A stretch of 64,000 nucleotides of DNA from NORP23 sp050302475 (GCA_050302475.1 JBNLBF010000012.1:24484-88483), one strand, 5' to 3'; positions 17,558 to 26,810 are shown, counted from the first letter of the stretch. A program made the numbers and translations. Notes: a model not told the origin generated them from the letters alone.

Positions 17558-19270
17558 ATGAAACTCTCGAAAATCGCATTGGCGGCTGCTGGTGTGTCCT
17601 TGCTCGCGACCTCGGCATTCGCCGCAGGTCATGAAGAGCGCGGACGCGACGGCGAAGTCAAAATTATTTATTGGCAAGCGCCATCGATTATGAACCCGTT
17701 CCTGTCAGGCGGAACCAAAGATGTTGAAGCTGCCTCGATGGTGATTGAACCGCTGGCCCGCTTTGACGAGGGCGGCAATCTGGTGCCTTGGCTCGTGGAT
17801 GAAATTCCGACCGTTGCCAATGGTGGTGTGTCCGAGGATCTGACCTCGATCACGTGGAAGATCACTCCCGGCATCCTGTGGTCGGACGGCACGCCGTTTA
17901 CCTCGGCTGACGTGAAATTCACGTACGAATATTGTACGCATCCCGAAGGCGGCTGTGCGCAATCGACCAAATTCGAGGGCATTTCTTCGGTTGAAACACC
18001 GGATGATCTGACGGTTGTCGTGACGTTCGAAAATCCGACGCCATTCCCTTATGCGGCATTTGTTGGTGGCGAAAGCCCGATCATTCAAGCGGCCCAGTTT
18101 GCTGAATGTGTCGGCGCGGCGGCACCTGAATGTACCGATGCGAACTTCAACCCGATCGGCACTGGTCCGTTTGTTGTGACGGAATTCCGCCCCAACGACG
18201 TGATCACGATGGAAGCGAACCCGAATTATCGTGATCCGACGAAACCGGCCTTTGCGTCCGTGACCTTCAAAGGTGGCGGGGATGCAACCGCTGCGGGTCG
18301 TGCTGTTATGGAAACCGGCGAGTTTGACTATGCCTGGAACCTGCAGCTGGCACCTGAAGTTATCGCGCAGATGGAATCCGGTGGTCTGGGCAAACCGGTT
18401 GCCGGCTTTGGTCCGCTGGTCGAGCGTATCATGCTGAACAACACCAACCCTGATCCGGCCCTTGGCCCGGATGAGCGTTCGGTGCTTCGCCCGCACCCGT
18501 TCCTGAGCGTACCGGAAGTTTACCAGGCGCTGAGCATGGCAATTGACCGTCCGCTGCTGGTGGAAATCGGTTATGGCCAGGCAGGTAAAGTGACCTGTAA
18601 CTGGGTCCCGGCTCCGGAAATCTACAATTCCGACACGTTCGAATGTTCCGAACAGGACATCGCGGGCGCCAATGCGCTGCTCGACAGTGCTGGCATCGTT
18701 GATACCGATGGTGACGGCGTACGCGAGTATAACGGTGTACCGTTGAAAATCTCCTACCAGACTTCGACCAACGCTGTGCGTCAGGACTTCCAGGCGCTGA
18801 TCAAACAGTGGTGGGAAGAAATCGGTGTTGAAGTTGAGCTGCGCAACATTGATGCGTCGGTCTTCTTTGGTGGTGACCCGGGTTCGCCGGATACGTTCCA
18901 GAAATTCTATGCGGACGTTGAAATGTATGCGAACACCTTCAACGGAACTGACCCGCAAGCCTATCTGGGCAACGGCCTGTGCGACAAAGCACCGAGCCCG
19001 GCATCCCAGTGGCAGGGTGAGAATATCAGCCGTTTCTGCTCCGAAGAGTATGACTCTCTTTATGCCGAGCTGACCTCGACAGCCGATATCGAAGAGCGTG
19101 CGCGCATCGGTAAAGAGCTGAACGACCTGATCGTTGCCAATGGCGGGATGATCCCGCTGGTACACCGTGGTCGTCTGTCGGCACATGCCAACAGCCTAGG
19201 CGGAGTTGTCCTCAACGTTTGGGACAGCGAGCTGTGGAACGTTGCCGACTGGTATCGGATCAGCGAATAA
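17558..19270 (+). CDS. oppA: Peptide-type ABC importer periplasmic binding protein (OppA/DppA family, SBP_bac_5)
   Basis: A 570-residue exported protein. The signal peptide is MKLSKIALAAAGVSLLATS ending AFAAGHEE, cleaved near residue 22. The body matches SBP_bac_5, which binds di-, tri- or oligopeptides, nickel, or opines: IYWQAPSIMNPFLSGG, NPIGTGPFVVTEFRPND and TWKITPGILWSDGTPFTSADVKFTYEY. Several Cys pairs (CTHPEGGC, CVGAAAPEC, the C-terminal CDKAPSPASQW and FCSEEYD) suggest disulfides. The ATG at 17558 follows GGAGAAGGA. A hairpin after the stop probably raises its mRNA level relative to the permease genes. Confidence 0.92.
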   Translation: MKLSKIALAAAGVSLLATSAFAAGHEERGRDGEVKIIYWQAPSIMNPFLSGGTKDVEAASMVIEPLARFDEGGNLVPWLVDEIPTVANGGVSEDLTSITWKITPGILWSDGTPFTSADVKFTYEYCTHPEGGCAQSTKFEGISSVETPDDLTVVVTFENPTPFPYAAFVGGESPIIQAAQFAECVGAAAPECTDANFNPIGTGPFVVTEFRPNDVITMEANPNYRDPTKPAFASVTFKGGGDATAAGRAVMETGEFDYAWNLQLAPEVIAQMESGGLGKPVAGFGPLVERIMLNNTNPDPALGPDERSVLRPHPFLSVPEVYQALSMAIDRPLLVEIGYGQAGKVTCNWVPAPEIYNSDTFECSEQDIAGANALLDSAGIVDTDGDGVREYNGVPLKISYQTSTNAVRQDFQALIKQWWEEIGVEVELRNIDASVFFGGDPGSPDTFQKFYADVEMYANTFNGTDPQAYLGNGLCDKAPSPASQWQGENISRFCSEEYDSLYAELTSTADIEERARIGKELNDLIVANGGMIPLVHRGRLSAHANSLGGVVLNVWDSELWNVADWYRISE

Positions 19271-19280
19271 ACCATGACGT

Positions 19281-19308
19281 TTCCGGGGCAGGTTTCCCTG
19301 CCCCGGAG
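19281..19308 (+). terminator. Strong intercistronic stem-loop between oppA and oppB
   Basis: A perfect 10-bp stem, CCGGGGCAGG (19283-19292) with CCTGCCCCGG (19297-19306), and a 4-base loop. Only TTT follows a few bases later, so it is more likely a stabilising or partial-termination hairpin that keeps the binding protein abundant than a full terminator. Confidence 0.6.
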
Positions 19309-19359
19309 CATTTCAACCTAACCTGATTATCCCGTCAGAGAGCTGAACTGAGCCGCCGT

Positions 19360-20424
19360 ATGCTTACCTATACCATCCGCCGTTTGCTTGTTGCGATCCC
19401 GACGCTTCTGTTCATTTCTTTGGTGATATTCCTTCTGCTGGAACTCGCCCCGGGCGACCCGATGAGTCAGGTCCCCCTGACGGTTCCGGACGAAGTTAAA
19501 CAAAAGATGCGAGAGGCACTTGGCCTCGGCCAGCCGCTCCATATCCGCTATTTCAAATGGCTGATGCAGTTCTTCTGGATTGAGCCACAAGTCTATATCG
19601 ACTGGTTGACCGCGCATAGCCGCTGGTTCAGCTGGTTACCGGATACGGATTTCTATACCCCCTGCGGCCCCGGCCAGCCGGAAATCTGTGATCAGCGGAT
19701 CATTTCGTGGCAAACCCGCTCGCCGGTGATGGATTTGGTTGTCCAACGGCTGCCCCAGACCCTGACCGTGGTTGGACTGGCGTACATCGTTGGTGTCCTG
19801 CTGGCGCTGCCAATCGGGATCTATTCGGCCTACAAGCAATATTCGATCTTTGATCAGGTCGGGACATTCGTTTCGATGATCGGCTACTCGATCCCGCCGT
19901 TTTTCTCTGGCGTTCTGGTGATCGTGATCTTTTCCGTCGTGTTGGGCTGGTTCCCGTCGATCTATGACACGACGCATCGGGTGACAGACTGGGCGAGCTT
20001 CATTGAACAGGTCAAACAGATGGTCATGCCGGTGATGGTGCTGGCGCTGCAAACCACGGCGCAGATCAGCCGATTTATGCGGGCCTCCATGCTCGATAAC
20101 CTGTCTCAGGATTATGTGCGCACCGCCCGTGCAAAGGGACTGCGCGAAAGCGTCGTCGTCATGGTGCATGTGTTGCGCAATTCGATGATCCCCGTGGTAA
20201 CGGTGATTGCGCTGGGGGTTCCGGCGATCTTCGGCGGTGCCATTATTACCGAACAGATTTTCAAGGTGAACGGGATCGGACAGTTGCTGATCACACAGAT
20301 TCAGGCAAATGACCTGCCCACGGTGCAAACGCTGACCTTCATCTTCGCCGTGCTGATTGTGTTTTTCAACCTGATCGCCGACCTACTTTATGGCATTCTG
20401 GACCCGAGGATCCGCTATGACTGA
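19360..20424 (+). CDS. oppB: Opp/Dpp importer permease (OppB/DppB)
   Basis: A 354-residue inner-membrane permease. LTYTIRRLLVAIPTLLFISLVIFLLLELAPGDP is the usual N-terminus, and the EAA loop region is VRTARAKGLRESVVVMVHVLRNSMIPVV. It is longer than many OppB proteins because of a periplasmic insert around residues 75-115 with two Cys (PCGPGQPEIC). It lies 89 bases after oppA and overlaps oppC by 8 bases. Confidence 0.92.
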   Translation: MLTYTIRRLLVAIPTLLFISLVIFLLLELAPGDPMSQVPLTVPDEVKQKMREALGLGQPLHIRYFKWLMQFFWIEPQVYIDWLTAHSRWFSWLPDTDFYTPCGPGQPEICDQRIISWQTRSPVMDLVVQRLPQTLTVVGLAYIVGVLLALPIGIYSAYKQYSIFDQVGTFVSMIGYSIPPFFSGVLVIVIFSVVLGWFPSIYDTTHRVTDWASFIEQVKQMVMPVMVLALQTTAQISRFMRASMLDNLSQDYVRTARAKGLRESVVVMVHVLRNSMIPVVTVIALGVPAIFGGAIITEQIFKVNGIGQLLITQIQANDLPTVQTLTFIFAVLIVFFNLIADLLYGILDPRIRYD

Positions 20425-21400
20425 TACGACGATTCAGGAAAAGAAATCCCGCAGCCTGTGGCTGGATGTGTGGGACCAGTTCAAAACGCACAAGGGCGCG
20501 ATGGCAGGGACCATTGTCTTCGGGCTGATCCTGTTCATGGTGCTTTTCGGGAACTTCCTGTGGTCCACTGAAGCAACCTACAATGATATTCGGGCCCGCA
20601 ATACCGAACATATCTTCGCCTGTTTCGGGCTGGAATGGGGGCAAATCTGGGGATGTTTCACGGATCCGGCCTCTGCCCCGATCAAGGTCAGTTGGGACCA
20701 TCCGCTGGGCACCAACCAGACCGGACGCGATATTCTGGCGCAGATGATATTTGGCGGGCGAATATCGCTGGCTGTTGGTGTGACCGCCATGCTGATCTCC
20801 TTGGTCGTCGGAACTGCGGTTGGGGTTCTGGCGGGCTATTTCAAATGGCTGGATGGCTGGCTGATGCGGACCACGGACCTGTTTCTGGCGTTGCCCCTGC
20901 TGCCGTTGCTGTTGGTGATGGTGACCCTTTTCCGTGAACCGCTGTCGGCCACATTCGGCACCGAGCAGGGGATATTTATCCTGATGGTAACCGCCATCGG
21001 GATCACGTCATGGATGCCAACGGCCCGTATCGTGCGCGGTGATGTGCTGGCGCTGAAAGAACGCGAGTTTGTGCTGGCCGCCCGCTCGATCGGAACCCGG
21101 CCCGGACGGATGATCCTGCGTCATGTTTTGCCTAACGTGATGAGCCCGATCATGGTCTCTGCCACACTCGGTATTGCCAACGCGATTATCACGGAAAGTG
21201 CGCTATCTTTCCTCGGCCTTGGCTTCCCGCCCGATTTCCCGACATGGGGACGGTTACTGAATGACGGGGTGCAATATTTGCAGCAATTCCCGGAGCGCGT
21301 GATCTGGCCGGGGCTGGCGATCAGCCTGACGGTGCTGGCGGTGAACTATATCGGTGACGGGCTGCGCGATGCGATGGACCCACGGATCCGCGGTCGTTAA
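20417..21400 (+). CDS. oppC: Opp/Dpp importer permease (OppC/DppC)
   Basis: A 327-residue permease with about six membrane helices. The signature HPLGTNQTGRDILAQMIFGGRISLAVG and the EAA region FVLAARSIGTRPGRMILRHVLPNVMSPIMV are those of OppC. Its first periplasmic loop has CFGLEWGQIWGC, two Cys that could pair. The ATG at 20417 overlaps the oppB stop by 8 bases; the longer upstream frame lies within oppB. It is the last gene of the operon. Its end overlaps the convergent moaD-like gene by four bases. Confidence 0.92.
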   Translation: MTDTTIQEKKSRSLWLDVWDQFKTHKGAMAGTIVFGLILFMVLFGNFLWSTEATYNDIRARNTEHIFACFGLEWGQIWGCFTDPASAPIKVSWDHPLGTNQTGRDILAQMIFGGRISLAVGVTAMLISLVVGTAVGVLAGYFKWLDGWLMRTTDLFLALPLLPLLLVMVTLFREPLSATFGTEQGIFILMVTAIGITSWMPTARIVRGDVLALKEREFVLAARSIGTRPGRMILRHVLPNVMSPIMVSATLGIANAIITESALSFLGLGFPPDFPTWGRLLNDGVQYLQQFPERVIWPGLAISLTVLAVNYIGDGLRDAMDPRIRGR

Positions 21401-21642
21401 CCGCCCTTCATCAAAGGCATAATGACAACCTCGCTGTCGGGTTTAATCTCCGTAAACCACGCGTCTTCATAGACAAGACCATCTATAGCAACAGAAACCC
21501 CGCCCTCGATTATATCTTCGAGGACGGGGTATTCGCGTTTCAATGCATTCAACATCTGGATGGTATTCGCGGCCTCGACCTCAACGGTTTCCGCCCCGCC
21601 AATGGCGGAGCGCATGGAGCCCAGAAGCCGAACCGCAACCAT
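21397..21642 (-). CDS. MoaD/ThiS-family sulfur-carrier protein at the end of a hydroxylase operon
   Basis: An 81-residue small protein with the MoaD beta-grasp pattern: MVAVRLLGSMRSAIGG at the start, a middle LEDIIEGGVSVAIDGLVYED, and the C-terminal VVIMPLMKGG, ending in the diglycine that MoaD uses for thiocarboxylation. MoaD carries sulfur to molybdopterin synthase. Its start codon overlaps the stop of the molybdenum subunit gene by one base, so it is translationally coupled to an enzyme that needs the cofactor. No MoaE was seen nearby. It could be a dedicated or an extra carrier. Confidence 0.75.
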   Translation of the reverse strand: MVAVRLLGSMRSAIGGAETVEVEAANTIQMLNALKREYPVLEDIIEGGVSVAIDGLVYEDAWFTEIKPDSEVVIMPLMKGG

Positions 21643-23879
21643 TACTTGCTGATGGCCGCCAGAATTTTGGGCGGCGACATCGGCAGCGAGGTCATACGCA
21701 CTCCGGTCGCACGGCTAACCGCGTTCCCGATGGCAGCAAGCGGTGGCACGATCCCGGTTTCCCCGACACCGCGCACACCGTACGGGTGGCCCGGGTTCGG
21801 GATTTCCAGAATGACCGCATCGATCATAGGCAGATCGGAGGCGACAGGAATACGGTAGTCGAGGAAACCGTCATTCTGAAGCTTGCCGTCTTTGCCGTAG
21901 ATGTATTCCTCGTTCAGTGCCCAGCCGATACCCTGCACAGCGCCGCCCTGCATCTGGCCCTCGACATAGTCGGGATGGATCGCCTTGCCTGCGTCTTGGA
22001 AGGCGGTGTAGCGCAGCACGGTGGTTTTGCCGGTTTCCGGATCAACCTCCACATCAGCAATATGGACGCCGAAGCTGACGCCAGCACCGTCTGCCGTGAC
22101 CTCGTGATGGCCGGCAATCGGGCCGCCGGTCTTCACCGCAACCTTGGCAATTTCCGCCAGTGTCATCGGTGGGAAGTTCCCGGCATTTGGGCCCGAGGGC
22201 ACAGCGGCCCCGTCAACCCAATCGACAGCCTCTTCATCAATGCCCCAGATTTTCGCCGCACGGCCACACATGACCTTGATGGCATTTTCTGCTGATCTGA
22301 TGGTGGCCAGGCCCACGGCAAACGTCACACGCGATCCGTTGGTTTCCTGATTAAAGCCGATGGAGTTGGTATCGGCCACGATGGTCCGCACTTTTTCATA
22401 CGGAATACCCAGCGTTTCCGCCGCCATCATGCTGATCGAGGCGCGCGAGCCGCCGATATCCGGATTGCCCTCCGTCACCGACGCGGTGCCATCTTCGTTG
22501 ATCTGGAGCGACACGCTGGTTGCTCCCCCGAAGTTGAACCAGAACCCGCAGGACAGGCCACGACCCTTGTTCGGGCCTTCGAGAGGCGCATTCCAGTGCG
22601 GATGCGCTTTCGCTGCTTCCAGCGCGGTCAGCAGGCCCATATCGTCAAAAGTTGGCCCGTAAGAGGATTTCGTCCCCTTCTTCGCCGCATTCTTGATGCG
22701 CACTTCCATCGGGTCGAGGTCGAGCTCCTGACACAGCTCGTCCAAAACGCTTTCCACGCCCCAAACACCCAAGGGCGCTCCGGGGGCACGGTACGCGGCT
22801 TCTTTCGGGCGGTTGGTGACCACGTTCCAGCCTTCGGTTTTCACATTCTCCAGATCATAGGAGGCAAAAGCCGCTTGCGATGCCATGTCCACCGTGCCGG
22901 ACGGATAGGCCCCGCCCTGCGCCCGCATCCCCAGATATCCAGCCGTGATAGTGCCGTCTTTCTTCATGCCGATTTTTACGTCGATATGGCCCGAGATGGT
23001 CGGACCGGTGGCCCGCAGAACCTCGGACCGGGTCATGACGATTTTGACCGGGCGTCCGGCCTTTTTCGACAGGGCTGCCGCGACCGGTTCCATGAAAATA
23101 TGCGCCTTGCCGCCAAAACCACCGCCGATTTCAGACGGGGTCACGCGGACCTGGCTGATGTTGAAGCCGTTAAAGGCCGCGGTGAAATCACGGATCATGA
23201 ATGGGCCCTGCGTACAGACCCATGTCTCGCCACGCCCGTCGGAATTGTAGTTCGCAACACAGGCATGCGGTTCGATATAGCCCTGATGTACCCCTTCGGA
23301 TTTGAAAGAGCGTTCGATCACCATGTCCGCCGCTGCGAAACCAGCATCCAGATCGCCATGACCGTAATCCTGATAATGCGTCACGTTCGGACCCGCCCCG
23401 GCAGGCGCACCGCGATAGATGCGGCCCTCATGTAGAACCGGCGCGTCGGCTTTCATCGCCTCGTCCACTTCTGTGACATGGGGCAGGACTTCGTATTCCA
23501 CCTTCACCAGCTTCGCCGCCTTGTTGGCAAGACGCTGAGACGTTGCCGCAACAGCCGCCACCGCGTGGCCTTCGTAAAGCGCCTTAGCGCCCGCCATGAC
23601 ATTGTCGAGGTTATCGGCGAAATTCTCGCCCTTCTGCTCGACGAAATCGTCACGGGTAACGACAGATTCGACGCCCTCCAGCTTCAGCGCTTCGCTGGCG
23701 TCGATTTTCAGGATTTTCGCATGGGCATGCGGGCTGCGGACTACTGTCCCCCACAGCATACCCGGAAGGGTCAGGTCGGCACCATATTGCGCCTTGCCGG
23801 TAACCTTGTCGATACCATCGGGACGGACGACCCGCTGGCCGATGACTTTGAAATCTTGTTTGCTATCATCAAGTGCCAT
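21642..23879 (-). CDS. Xanthine dehydrogenase-family molybdenum hydroxylase large subunit
   Basis: A 745-residue cytoplasmic subunit that binds the molybdopterin cytosine dinucleotide cofactor. GGGFGGK at about 252-258, AYRAPGAP at 362-369 and the catalytic Glu in RGVGETGIVPP near the C-terminus are present. The 362-369 loop reads AYRAPG and not AYxCSFR of form I CO dehydrogenase or AYRGAGR of form II, so CO oxidation is unlikely. The AYRAPG type is found in hydroxylases for N-heterocycles, aldehydes or aromatic CoA esters. Gene order FAD subunit, 2Fe-2S subunit, Mo subunit and an XdhC-MocA pair upstream support a three-part enzyme. Substrate unknown. Confidence 0.92.
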   Translation of the reverse strand: MALDDSKQDFKVIGQRVVRPDGIDKVTGKAQYGADLTLPGMLWGTVVRSPHAHAKILKIDASEALKLEGVESVVTRDDFVEQKGENFADNLDNVMAGAKALYEGHAVAAVAATSQRLANKAAKLVKVEYEVLPHVTEVDEAMKADAPVLHEGRIYRGAPAGAGPNVTHYQDYGHGDLDAGFAAADMVIERSFKSEGVHQGYIEPHACVANYNSDGRGETWVCTQGPFMIRDFTAAFNGFNISQVRVTPSEIGGGFGGKAHIFMEPVAAALSKKAGRPVKIVMTRSEVLRATGPTISGHIDVKIGMKKDGTITAGYLGMRAQGGAYPSGTVDMASQAAFASYDLENVKTEGWNVVTNRPKEAAYRAPGAPLGVWGVESVLDELCQELDLDPMEVRIKNAAKKGTKSSYGPTFDDMGLLTALEAAKAHPHWNAPLEGPNKGRGLSCGFWFNFGGATSVSLQINEDGTASVTEGNPDIGGSRASISMMAAETLGIPYEKVRTIVADTNSIGFNQETNGSRVTFAVGLATIRSAENAIKVMCGRAAKIWGIDEEAVDWVDGAAVPSGPNAGNFPPMTLAEIAKVAVKTGGPIAGHHEVTADGAGVSFGVHIADVEVDPETGKTTVLRYTAFQDAGKAIHPDYVEGQMQGGAVQGIGWALNEEYIYGKDGKLQNDGFLDYRIPVASDLPMIDAVILEIPNPGHPYGVRGVGETGIVPPLAAIGNAVSRATGVRMTSLPMSPPKILAAISK

Positions 23880-23882
23880 GTC

Positions 23883-24359
23883 TCATGCTCCTCGCATTTC
23901 AGCAGCGGCATTTTGCACCGCGCGAATGATTTTATCGTAACCTGTGCAGCGGCAAAGGTTTCCCGCCAGATGATATCTGATTTCAGTTTCCGTCGGATCG
24001 GGATTCTTGTCCAGTAACGCTTTCGCGGCGACCAGGAATCCCGGCGTGCAGATGCCACATTGCAGCGCTGCTTCTTCGAGGAAGTGTTTTTGCAACGGAT
24101 GCAGCTTGTCATGATCCGCCATGCCTTCGATCGTGTTGACCTCCTGCCCTTCAGCTTCAGCCGCGAGCACGAGGCAGGAACAGACCAGACGGCCATTCAG
24201 TGTGACAGAACAGGCGCCGCAATCGCCGGTGCCGCAGCCCTCTTTCGCGCCGGTCAGGCCGAGATTGTTGCGCAAGACGTCCAGCAGAGAATCCTCGGGG
24301 TCGCACAGAAACTCGCGGGGATCGCCGTTGATGTTGGTGGTGACGTGAAGTTTGCTCAT
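23883..24359 (-). CDS. (2Fe-2S)-binding subunit of the molybdenum hydroxylase
   Basis: A 158-residue subunit with two 2Fe-2S sites. A plant-type ferredoxin site uses Cys42, Cys47, Cys50 and Cys62 (EGCGTGDCGAC, VCSC), and a C-terminal four-helix site uses Cys101, Cys104, Cys136 and Cys138 (QCGICTPG, NLCRCTGY). It passes electrons from the Mo subunit to FAD. The ATG overlaps the FAD-subunit stop by four bases, and the Mo-subunit ATG follows three bases after its stop. Confidence 0.95.
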   Translation of the reverse strand: MSKLHVTTNINGDPREFLCDPEDSLLDVLRNNLGLTGAKEGCGTGDCGACSVTLNGRLVCSCLVLAAEAEGQEVNTIEGMADHDKLHPLQKHFLEEAALQCGICTPGFLVAAKALLDKNPDPTETEIRYHLAGNLCRCTGYDKIIRAVQNAAAEMRGA

Positions 24360-25216
24360 GATTTTCCTCCCGCACGGGCGAAGGCAATTTTCGCCGCGCG
24401 TTTCGCCAGCGTTCCGGCGGTTTTGGTGCGGAATTCAATGGTTCCGCGTTTATCGTCGATGGGGTTGCAGGCGGCTTCGCAGGCTTTGGCCATTTCGTCG
24501 AGCGCCGCGTCTTCCAGTGTCGTGCCGATAATCGCCTCTGCGGCGGCGGGCACGGTCACGGCTGTCGGCGCAACAGCGCCCAGAACAACCTTGGCCGCAG
24601 CAACTTTGCCGTCTTTCAGCGTCAGGTTCACGGCGGCACTTGCCACCGCGATGTCCATTTCGGTGCGCGGAATAAAACGTAGGTAAGCGTCGGACGCGTT
24701 CGCCGGGCGGGCAGGCAGGTGGAAAGAGGTAATAATCTCCCCTTTCTTCAGCGAGGTTTTGCCGGGACCAATCGCGATTTCCGCGACCGGCACTTCGCGC
24801 GGGCCATCCGGTCCGGCGATTGTACAATAGGCATCACCCGCAATCATGGCCGGAACGCTGTCAGCAGCAGGCGAGGCATTACACAGGTTACCTGTCAGCG
24901 TCGCACGCCCCTGCACCTGGGTGGAGCCAACCAGCTCCATCCCCTCGACCACGCCGGGCCATGCGGCCACCAGCTTTTCATGCTCGCCGAGTTCGGCACC
25001 CGAAACCGCAGCACCAATGGTGAAGCCGCCGTTTTCTTCGGTGATGTCGCGCATCCCCGGAATATGTTTGATGTCAACGACCAGATCAGGTTCCACCATG
25101 CCAGCGCGAAGTTGCACCAGAACATCCGTGCCCCCGGCCAGAACCCGGGTGATCCCGTCCCCGGCAGCCAGCAGGCTGACCGCGTCATTTACAGTTTTCG
25201 GTTGTTCGAACCGCAT
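24356..25216 (-). CDS. FAD-binding subunit of the molybdenum hydroxylase
   Basis: A 286-residue subunit of the CoxM/XdhB type. The N-terminal MRFEQPKTVNDAVSLLAAG, the FAD-binding VLAGGTDVLVQLRAGMV (about 40-56) and the mid-chain TLTGNLCNASPAADSVPAMIA are characteristic. It transfers electrons from 2Fe-2S clusters to the final acceptor. It is the first of the three structural genes, 65 bases downstream of the MocA-like gene. The last codons overlap the 2Fe-2S subunit start. Confidence 0.93.
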   Translation of the reverse strand: MRFEQPKTVNDAVSLLAAGDGITRVLAGGTDVLVQLRAGMVEPDLVVDIKHIPGMRDITEENGGFTIGAAVSGAELGEHEKLVAAWPGVVEGMELVGSTQVQGRATLTGNLCNASPAADSVPAMIAGDAYCTIAGPDGPREVPVAEIAIGPGKTSLKKGEIITSFHLPARPANASDAYLRFIPRTEMDIAVASAAVNLTLKDGKVAAAKVVLGAVAPTAVTVPAAAEAIIGTTLEDAALDEMAKACEAACNPIDDKRGTIEFRTKTAGTLAKRAAKIAFARAGGKS

Positions 25217-25281
25217 AACCGTCCTCCCATGTTAACGGTAATTTTGATCAGAATGACAATTTGGCAGGCGAATGCCAACAC

Positions 25282-25830
25282 CTATTTCCGGTAATTTTTC
25301 CAGTCTTCCTCGGTGTCGAGGTCGGTGATGGCCGCCTGCCCTTCCCCTTGGATCAGGCGGAGCTCGTCAGCATGACGCTGGAGCACCGCTTTAGGACCAA
25401 TATCGCCGGAGATTTCCGTCAGTTCGCCGAAAAACCGGCGGTCAAACAGGACCGGATGGCCCGGGATCCCGTCGGATGTGGTCAGGCGGAGTATCGCGTG
25501 GTCCGGATGGCCCGCGATCAGGCGACCATAGTCGGTGGCGGTGATCTCAGGCATATCGGCAAGGGCAATGATGACTGCGCCTGCGTCCAGTCCCTGCATT
25601 CCCGCCCGAAGCGAGTCGGACATACTGTCGCCACCCGCAACGCATTCGACCGGCAGATCAGCGATCAGGTGGGAACGGTTGGTGACAACGCGGACAGGCG
25701 CGCCGCTTTCACTGGCGATCCGGGCGGTGCGGTGCAACAAGGGTTCGCCGTCTATTTCGCGGGACAGCTTGTCGTCCCCTTTCATCCGCGCGGACCGTCC
25801 GGCCCCAAGCAGCAGGATCGTGACACTCAC
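25282..25830 (-). CDS. mocA: MobA/MocA-like nucleotidyltransferase, probable molybdopterin cytidylyltransferase
   Basis: A 182-residue cytoplasmic protein. LLLGAGRSARMKGDDKL is the nucleotide-binding loop (consensus LAAGxSxRMGxxK), and VIIALADMPEIT and IPGHPVLFDRRFF follow. MocA-type enzymes join CTP to molybdopterin to make the dinucleotide form used by xanthine dehydrogenase-family enzymes. A separate GTP-specific MobA is usually in the genome for DMSO-reductase-type enzymes such as NarG. Its ATG overlaps the xdhC stop by four bases. Confidence 0.84.
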   Translation of the reverse strand: MSVTILLLGAGRSARMKGDDKLSREIDGEPLLHRTARIASESGAPVRVVTNRSHLIADLPVECVAGGDSMSDSLRAGMQGLDAGAVIIALADMPEITATDYGRLIAGHPDHAILRLTTSDGIPGHPVLFDRRFFGELTEISGDIGPKAVLQRHADELRLIQGEGQAAITDLDTEEDWKNYRK

Positions 25831-26810
25831 CGGCGCGTTTCCGGACGGCGGAGGCGTTCTGTTACCTCGGCCATGATGGAAATGGCGATTTCCGCCGGAG
25901 AGATCGACCCGATGTCCGCCCCGACCGGCGCATGGATTTTGCGCGTGTCTTCGGTCGTCAGACCGTCAGCCAACAGACGCTCGATCCGTTTGCCGTGGGT
26001 GCGGCGAGAGCCGAGACAGCCGAGATAAAACGCATCCGACGCCAGGGCTGCTTTGATCGCCGGATCGTCGATTTTCGGGTCATGCGTTAGCGTGACAACC
26101 GCACAGCGCGGGTCGAGGGTTTCTGCCGCCAGCGCCTCATCCGGCCAATCATGAAGGATACGCTCACCGGGGAACCGTTCTTTGGTCGCAAAAGCCTCTC
26201 GCGGGTCGATCAGCGTGCAATCATATCCCGCCAGCCGCGACATGGGCAGCAGGGCCTGAGCGATATGAACAGCGCCCACAACATACATCCGCAAGGGCGG
26301 GTTGTGGATGCCGATGAACCAATCACCTTCAAAGCCGGATTTGTTGGTGCGATACAGCTCCGCCAGCTCGGGTTCGTCTGTGCCGATCTTGCGCGACCAG
26401 TCAGAGATATTGACGATATAGGCGGCGGGCAGGCGATTGGCGCGGCGCTCGATAAGCTGTTCCAGCAGCGCGGGTTCTGGACCCTGCCCCACGCCGATGG
26501 GTTCGACCAGCACCCGGATGGTACCACCGCAGGCAAGACCGACGGCAAAGGCTTCCTCGTTCGTGATTCCGTATTCGAGGATACGGGGTTTGCCATCCTC
26601 CAGCGCTTCTATCGCTTCGACAACCACTGCGCCTTCGACGCAGCCGCCCGAGACGGAACCTACGAATTCACTGTCCGCATTGATCGCCAGCATCGACCCG
26701 ACCGGGCGCGGCGCGGACCCCCAGGTCTCAATGACGGTAGCGATGGCGGCACCTTTCCCCGCCTTGTGCCAGTCAAGCGCGGTTTCCGGGATTTGGTCGA
26801 TAATATCCAT
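25827..26810 (-). CDS. xdhC: XdhC-family molybdenum cofactor maturation protein
   Basis: A 327-residue cytoplasmic protein with an XdhC_CoxI N-terminal domain (KGAAIATVIETWGSAPRPVGSM, SVSGGCVEGAVVVEA) and a Rossmann-like XdhC_C domain near the C-terminus (MYVVGAVHIAQALLPMSR, YLGCLGSRRTHGKR). The family binds and sulfurates the Mo cofactor before insertion into the hydroxylase and protects it from oxidation. It overlaps the MocA-like gene by four bases and is 17 bases after the HAD gene stop. This pair strengthens the assignment of the downstream operon as a xanthine-dehydrogenase-family enzyme. Confidence 0.92.
   Translation of the reverse strand: MDIIDQIPETALDWHKAGKGAAIATVIETWGSAPRPVGSMLAINADSEFVGSVSGGCVEGAVVVEAIEALEDGKPRILEYGITNEEAFAVGLACGGTIRVLVEPIGVGQGPEPALLEQLIERRANRLPAAYIVNISDWSRKIGTDEPELAELYRTNKSGFEGDWFIGIHNPPLRMYVVGAVHIAQALLPMSRLAGYDCTLIDPREAFATKERFPGERILHDWPDEALAAETLDPRCAVVTLTHDPKIDDPAIKAALASDAFYLGCLGSRRTHGKRIERLLADGLTTEDTRKIHAPVGADIGSISPAEIAISIMAEVTERLRRPETRR

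Noticed and set aside
17705..19186. 493-codon antisense frame opposite oppA
   Set aside because: No domain, Arg-rich low-quality translation, and oppA is complete with a signal peptide and ribosome site.
21642..23879. Carbon monoxide dehydrogenase large subunit (coxL)
   Set aside because: The active-site loop is AYRAPG, not the AYxCSFR or AYRGAGR of CO dehydrogenases; called a general xanthine dehydrogenase-family enzyme.
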